This document shows positions 7,256-10,361 of a stretch of 10,361 nucleotides of DNA, one piece after another. Under the pieces are notes generated by a model. That model was not told the DNA's origin. It worked only from the letters and a program-made list of their open reading frames with translations, and ran no database searches. Position 1 is the first letter of the stretch. Each line of letters begins with the position of its first letter. This DNA is from Rhodocyclaceae bacterium (GTDB lineage Bacteria > Pseudomonadota > Gammaproteobacteria > Burkholderiales > Rhodocyclaceae). Where the stretch lies: assembly GCA_023253415.1 (NCBI GenBank), contig JALRGK010000002.1, positions 1 to 10,361 on the forward strand. Reading direction: 5' to 3'. Position numbers and translations under genes: made by a program.

Positions 7256-7468
7256 GTGACTAAAACTCTGATTGCAGTATCGCTGGCTGCGGCGCTTCTC
7301 GTCGGTTGTTCAGGTATGAGCAATACCCAGCAAAAGATGCTGTCGGGCGGTGCGATTGGTGCGGCTGCCGGTGCGGGTATTACGGCGATTGCCGGCGGCA
7401 ACCCGATCTGGGGTGCTATTGGCGGTGCGGCTGTTGGTACGGCGGGCGGCTATCTGATGTCGAAGTAA
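7256..7468 (+). CDS. Small glycine-zipper lipoprotein, OsmB-like (copy A)
   Basis: This is a predicted lipoprotein of 70 residues. The signal peptide ends in a lipobox LVGC with Cys18, and Ser19 at +2 (not Asp) suggests outer-membrane sorting. The mature part is a glycine zipper with spaced small residues (GGAIGAAAGAGITAIAGG, a short NPIWG turn, then GAIGGAAVGTAGGY), forming two short hydrophobic helices as in OsmB and related osmotically inducible lipoproteins. It stops soon after the second helix at LMSK. The start is the GTG at 7256, with CGGAG (7244-7248) 7 nt upstream. It is a close paralogue of the next gene, with 44 of 50 residues identical from the lipobox Gly through GGY. The biological role is unknown; envelope stress or membrane-integrity functions are only suggested by family resemblance. 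Confidence 0.82.
   Translation: MTKTLIAVSLAAALLVGCSGMSNTQQKMLSGGAIGAAAGAGITAIAGGNPIWGAIGGAAVGTAGGYLMSK
7304..7453 (+). repeat. Tandem gene duplication unit, copy A
   Basis: This 150-nt block aligns without gaps to 7549-7698 (offset 245). My base count gives 28 mismatches, about 81% identity. Most differences are synonymous: only six of 50 codons change the residue. The longest identical run is 26 nt at 7349-7374. It covers the lipobox to the end of the glycine zipper, while the signal peptide, the C-terminus and the spacer differ. Confidence 0.9.
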
Positions 7469-7500
7469 ACGACGATCAGAATTTATACAAGGAAGCAAAC

Positions 7501-7791
7501 ATGAAAAAAACATTGGTTATTGTTCCCGTGATCGCCGCGTTTCTGGCCGGTTGCTCAGGTATGAGTGATACGCAGCAACGCACACTGTCTGGTGGTGCGA
7601 TTGGTGCGGCTGCCGGTGCAGGTATTACAGCAATTGCTGGTGGTAATCCGATCTGGGGTGCCGTGGGTGGTGCGGCGGTTGGTGCGATTGGTGGCTATGC
7701 CTACGATGCCTACGAGAAGAGCAAACAGAAGGAATACAACCAGGGGTACCAAGCAGGCAAGAAAGCGGGTAGCACCAGCAGCGGCAATTGA
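7501..7791 (+). CDS. Small glycine-zipper lipoprotein, OsmB-like, with charged tail (copy B)
   Basis: This is a predicted outer-membrane lipoprotein of 96 residues. The signal peptide has a lipobox LAGC (Cys18) followed by the same glycine-zipper core as copy A (GGAIGAAAGAGITAIAGG, NPIWG, GAVGGAAVGAIGGY). Unlike copy A it continues with a hydrophilic, charged tail of about 30 residues (YDAYEKSKQKEYNQGYQAGK and a Ser/Gly-rich end), which could reach into the periplasm or interact with a partner. The start is the ATG at 7501 with AAGGAAG (7489-7495) upstream. The same frame is open back to 7306 through copy A, but that leader would place the signal peptide internally. The gene is last in the three-gene cassette, and the palindromic terminator begins 18 nt after its stop. 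The role is unknown. Confidence 0.85.
   Translation: MKKTLVIVPVIAAFLAGCSGMSDTQQRTLSGGAIGAAAGAGITAIAGGNPIWGAVGGAAVGAIGGYAYDAYEKSKQKEYNQGYQAGKKAGSTSSGN
7549..7698 (+). repeat. Tandem gene duplication unit, copy B
   Basis: This is the partner of the 7304-7453 block, aligned at a constant offset of 245 nt without indels. The identical 26-nt run is at 7594-7619. Synonymous third-position changes dominate, which points to an old duplication kept under selection for protein sequence. Confidence 0.9.
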
Positions 7792-7808
7792 TCTGGTGAC
7801 GTTGTACC

Positions 7809-7844
7809 TAACAAAAAACGGTGCCTAGGCACCGTTTTTTGTTA
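7809..7844. terminator. Perfect palindromic bidirectional terminator
   Basis: A 36-bp perfect palindrome is centred between 7826 and 7827 (core CCTAGG). Its arms carry CGGTGCC/GGCACCG flanked by six A's and six T's. In RNA the stem closes on a short CUAG loop, and the T-tract follows on either strand. It lies 18 nt after the copy B lipoprotein gene and 22 nt from the ilvD stop on the opposite strand, so it can end both converging transcripts. Confidence 0.95.
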
Positions 7845-7865
7845 ATGGCTAGCAGGTACGCTGAA

Positions 7866-9722
7866 TCAACCCTTGCGTGAAACCTGGCTAATATCTCGTA
7901 CGGCACCGCGATCAGCTGACGTGGCAAACAGCGCATAAGCCTTGAGCGCTTGAGACACGACACGTTCGCGTGCGACGGGTTTCCAGGCTTTATCGCCACG
8001 GGCTTGCATGGCAGCTTCACGTGCGGCCAGATCGTCTTCGCTCACGGCCAGATGAATCCGACGGTTCGGAATGTCAATCTCAATCGTATCGCCGGTTTCT
8101 ACCAGGCCAATCAAACCACCGCTGGCGGCTTCTGGCGAAACGTGACCAATCGAGAGTCCCGATGTGCCACCCGAGAAACGGCCATCCGTGAGCAGGGCAC
8201 AAGCTTTGCCCAGACCACGTGACTTCAGATACGAGGTTGGGTAGAGCATTTCCTGCATGCCTGGGCCGCCTTGCGGGCCTTCGTAGCGGATCACCACGAC
8301 ATCGTTTTCAACGACCTCGCCAGACAGAATGCCTTCAACGGCGCTTTCCTGGCTCTCGTACACACGGGCTTTGCCGGTGAATTGCAGAATCGATTCATCC
8401 ACACCGGCCGTTTTAACGATACAGCCATTCAGTGCCAGATTGCCGTGCAGTACGGCAAGGCCGCCATCTTGCGAATAGGCGTGGGCACGGTTACGGATAC
8501 AACCATTTTCACGATCAGTATCGAGGTCATCGTAACGACGATCCTGTGAGAAGGCTGTCTGGGTCGGAATACCGCCGGGCGATGCGCGGAAAAGCGTCTG
8601 GATGCGTTCGTCGGTGGTTCGGGTAATGTCATACTGGTCGATTGCAGCGCCGAGGGTTGGCGCGTGCACGGTCGGCGTGTCACGATGAATGACACCGGCA
8701 CGATCCAGTTCGGCCAGCAGACCGAGAATGCCGCCGGCACGATGCACGTCCTCGATATGGTACTTGTCAGTCATCGGTGCCACTTTGCACAGGCAGGGCA
8801 CGTGGCGCGAAATGCGGTCAATGTCTTGCATCGTGAAATCGACACCGGCTTCCTGGGCAGCCGCCAGGATATGCAGCACGGTATTGGTCGAACCACCCAT
8901 CGCCACATCGAGTGCCATCGCGTTTTCGAAGGCTTTCTTGTTGGCCACATTGCGCGGCAGCACCGAGGCGTCATCCTGTTCGTAGTAGCGCTTGCACAGC
9001 TCGACGATGCGCTGACCCGCACCGAGGAACAGCGATTTGCGATCCGCGTGGGTGGCAACGATCGTGCCGTTGCCCGGTAGCGACAGCCCTAAGGCTTCGG
9101 TCAGACAGTTCATCGAATTGGCAGTAAACATGCCTGAACAAGAACCGCAAGTCGGGCAGGCCGATCGCTCGACTGCGTCGACTTCTTCATCCGAGCAATG
9201 GCTATCAGCCGCTTTGACCATAGCATCCACCAGATCTAGCGAAATCACCTTGCCGGCAATCTTGACCTTACCCGCTTCCATCGGACCGCCCGAGACGAAA
9301 ATTGCCGGAATGTTCAAGCGCAAGGCGGCCATCAGCATACCCGGGGTAATTTTGTCGCAGTTGGAAATACACACCAGCGCATCGGCGCAGTGGGCATTCG
9401 CCATGTATTCCACCGAATCAGCAATCAGCTCGCGCGACGGCAGGGAGTACAGCATCCCGCCGTGGCCCATGGCGATCCCGTCATCGACAGCAATCGTATT
9501 AAATTCCTTGGCCACGCCACCGGCAGCCTCGATCTCTCGGGCAACCAGTTGGCCGAGATCCTTCAGATGCACGTGACCCGGCACAAACTGCGTGAAGGAG
9601 TTCACGACAGCAATGATCGGTTTGCCGAAATCGCCGTCTTTCATGCCAGTGGCACGCCAGAGTGAGCGGGCACCCGCCATGTTGCGGCCATGGGTGGAAG
9701 TTCGGGAACGATAGTGCGGCAT
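7866..9722 (-). CDS. ilvD: Dihydroxy-acid dehydratase (IlvD)
   Basis: IlvD dehydrates 2,3-dihydroxy-isovalerate and 2,3-dihydroxy-3-methylvalerate to the 2-oxo acids that lead to valine, leucine and isoleucine (and pantothenate). It is a cytoplasmic iron-sulfur enzyme. The 618 residues are full length (E. coli enzyme 616). Visible hallmarks are HGRNMAGARSLWRATGM, VDDGIAMGHGGM with Mg-binding Asp81, CISNCDKITPGM with cluster Cys122 and Lys124 (carbamylated in the family), CPTCGSCSGMFTANSMNC with Cys195, and GRFSGGTSGLSIGHVSPEA near the C-terminus, which holds the catalytic Ser. The ATG at 9722 has AAGGA (complement of 9729-9733) 6 nt upstream. It is divergent from lgt across about 97 nt and convergent with the lipoprotein cassette. 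No leader-peptide attenuator is visible in the short upstream region. Confidence 0.97.
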   Translation of the reverse strand: MPHYRSRTSTHGRNMAGARSLWRATGMKDGDFGKPIIAVVNSFTQFVPGHVHLKDLGQLVAREIEAAGGVAKEFNTIAVDDGIAMGHGGMLYSLPSRELIADSVEYMANAHCADALVCISNCDKITPGMLMAALRLNIPAIFVSGGPMEAGKVKIAGKVISLDLVDAMVKAADSHCSDEEVDAVERSACPTCGSCSGMFTANSMNCLTEALGLSLPGNGTIVATHADRKSLFLGAGQRIVELCKRYYEQDDASVLPRNVANKKAFENAMALDVAMGGSTNTVLHILAAAQEAGVDFTMQDIDRISRHVPCLCKVAPMTDKYHIEDVHRAGGILGLLAELDRAGVIHRDTPTVHAPTLGAAIDQYDITRTTDERIQTLFRASPGGIPTQTAFSQDRRYDDLDTDRENGCIRNRAHAYSQDGGLAVLHGNLALNGCIVKTAGVDESILQFTGKARVYESQESAVEGILSGEVVENDVVVIRYEGPQGGPGMQEMLYPTSYLKSRGLGKACALLTDGRFSGGTSGLSIGHVSPEAASGGLIGLVETGDTIEIDIPNRRIHLAVSEDDLAAREAAMQARGDKAWKPVARERVVSQALKAYALFATSADRGAVRDISQVSRKG

Positions 9723-9757
9723 AGCAGATCCTTAAAACCTGAAAACGTTTGGGTGGT

Positions 9758-9773
9758 CGATCAGATGTGATCG
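9758..9773. promoter_or_regulatory. Inverted repeat in the ilvD-lgt intergenic region
   Basis: CGATCA (9758-9763) and TGATCG (9768-9773) form a perfect 6-bp dyad with a 4-nt spacer. It covers the place where the -35 element would lie for the TATAAT box at 9784, which would suit a regulator of lgt, ilvD or both. The match to a named regulator was not established. Confidence 0.35.
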
Positions 9774-9783
9774 GTGATTGACC

Positions 9784-9789
9784 TATAAT
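9784..9789 (+). promoter_or_regulatory. Candidate -10 box of lgt
   Basis: TATAAT is a perfect -10 hexamer 30 nt before the lgt start. No good -35 is found at 16-18 bp (the bases there are within the inverted repeat), and there is no TGn extension, so activity may depend on an activator. Transcription would start near 9796, leaving a leader of about 24 nt. Confidence 0.45.
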
Positions 9790-9819
9790 TTCGTTATTCT
9801 ATCGCCCCCGCAGGATTTC

Positions 9820-10361
9820 ATGACGCCATTGATGCATCCCCAGTTTGATCCCGTGGCATTGAGCATTGGCCCGCTGTCGATCCATTGGTATGGATTAATG
9901 TACCTGCTGGCCTTTCTGCTCTTTGTAGTCATGGGCCGAGTCCATGCCAGACAGCTGCCGCAGGCGGGCTGGACCAATCAAGCCATTGATGACCTGCTGT
10001 TCTACGGGGCTTTAGGCGTGGTTCTTGGCGGGCGGTTGGGCTACGTTCTGTTTTATAAGCCCGGCTACTACCTGGGGCACCCTCTGGAAATTTTTGCCCT
10101 CTGGCAAGGTGGTATGTCCTTCCACGGTGGTTTGCTGGGTGTTCTGGTGGCGATGGGGCTTTACGGCCGCAAACACGGTCGCAGCTTCTTTGAAGTCACT
10201 GACTTTATTGCACCCTTAGTACCGCTGGGTCTGGCTGCGGGTCGTATGGGTAACTTTATCAACGGCGAACTCGTCGGTCGGATTACGGATGTGCCCTGGG
10301 CCATGATTTTTCCGCGTACGGATTATTTTCCGCGCCACCCCTCACAGCTGTACCAGTTTGC
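9820..10361 (+). CDS. lgt: Prolipoprotein diacylglyceryl transferase (Lgt), 3' end outside window
   Basis: Lgt is an inner-membrane enzyme that transfers diacylglyceryl from phosphatidylglycerol to the lipobox cysteine of prolipoproteins, the first step of lipoprotein maturation. About 180 residues are visible of a family of about 260-290. The N-terminus has the family pattern (LSIHWYGLMYLLAF, Tyr24), several hydrophobic membrane segments, the HGG motif in GGMSFHGGLLG (His102), and the signature GRMGNFINGELVGR with Arg142, Asn145 and Glu150. Further hallmarks are RHPSQLYQ at the cut end. The second conserved arginine of the periplasmic side lies beyond the window. The ATG at 9820 is chosen with AGGA at 9812-9815; an in-frame ATG at 9832 is too far from it. 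It is divergent from ilvD. The two lipoproteins upstream would be among its substrates. Confidence 0.95.
   Translation, partial: MTPLMHPQFDPVALSIGPLSIHWYGLMYLLAFLLFVVMGRVHARQLPQAGWTNQAIDDLLFYGALGVVLGGRLGYVLFYKPGYYLGHPLEIFALWQGGMSFHGGLLGVLVAMGLYGRKHGRSFFEVTDFIAPLVPLGLAAGRMGNFINGELVGRITDVPWAMIFPRTDYFPRHPSQLYQF

Noticed and set aside
9758..9773. FNR or CRP site in the ilvD-lgt gap
   Set aside because: The half-sites are ATCA-N4-TGAT, the reverse order of FNR TTGAT-N4-ATCAA, and the spacing does not fit CRP TGTGA-N6-TCACA.

Overview
The window looks like ordinary chromosomal DNA of a Gram-negative proteobacterium, most likely a betaproteobacterium (Neisseriales or Burkholderiales type; the lineage is inferred from the feel of the protein sequences, not from a search). 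Nine protein-coding genes are supported. Seven encode conserved housekeeping proteins, and three small genes in the middle encode exported proteins. No tRNA, rRNA, CRISPR array, transposase, integrase or phage gene was seen.

Left part (1-3756, + strand): a tight gene run made of the 3' part of a spoT/rsh gene for (p)ppGpp turnover, dadA (D-amino acid dehydrogenase) overlapping it by 4 nt, and a TatD/YjjV-type metal-dependent hydrolase 12 nt further on. A gap of about 300 nt follows. It carries a probable promoter and a leader hairpin for hupB (HU DNA-binding protein), which is transcribed alone and ends at a strong intrinsic terminator (4351-4382). maeB (NADP-type malic enzyme fused to a phosphotransacetylase-like domain) comes next, with a clear 7-bp dyad upstream.

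Middle (6799-7844, + strand): a compact cassette of one periplasmic four-cysteine protein resembling the Rap1a/Tai immunity family and two tandemly duplicated small glycine-zipper lipoproteins of OsmB type. The cassette ends at a perfect 36-bp palindrome that serves as terminator from both sides.

Right part (7866-10361): ilvD (dihydroxy-acid dehydratase, branched-chain amino acid synthesis) lies on the - strand, convergent with the lipoprotein cassette and divergent from lgt. lgt (prolipoprotein diacylglyceryl transferase) is cut by the window end. The ilvD/lgt intergenic region is about 97 nt and contains a perfect TATAAT box and an inverted repeat that may be an operator.

Functionally the genes cover nutrient stress signalling (SpoT), amino acid breakdown and synthesis (DadA, IlvD), NADPH and pyruvate supply (MaeB), nucleoid structure (HU) and the envelope (Tai-like protein, two lipoproteins, and Lgt, which would lipidate such lipoproteins). 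I saw no clearly new biological system. The three-gene envelope cassette and the unusual spoT-dadA overlap are the points most worth following up.
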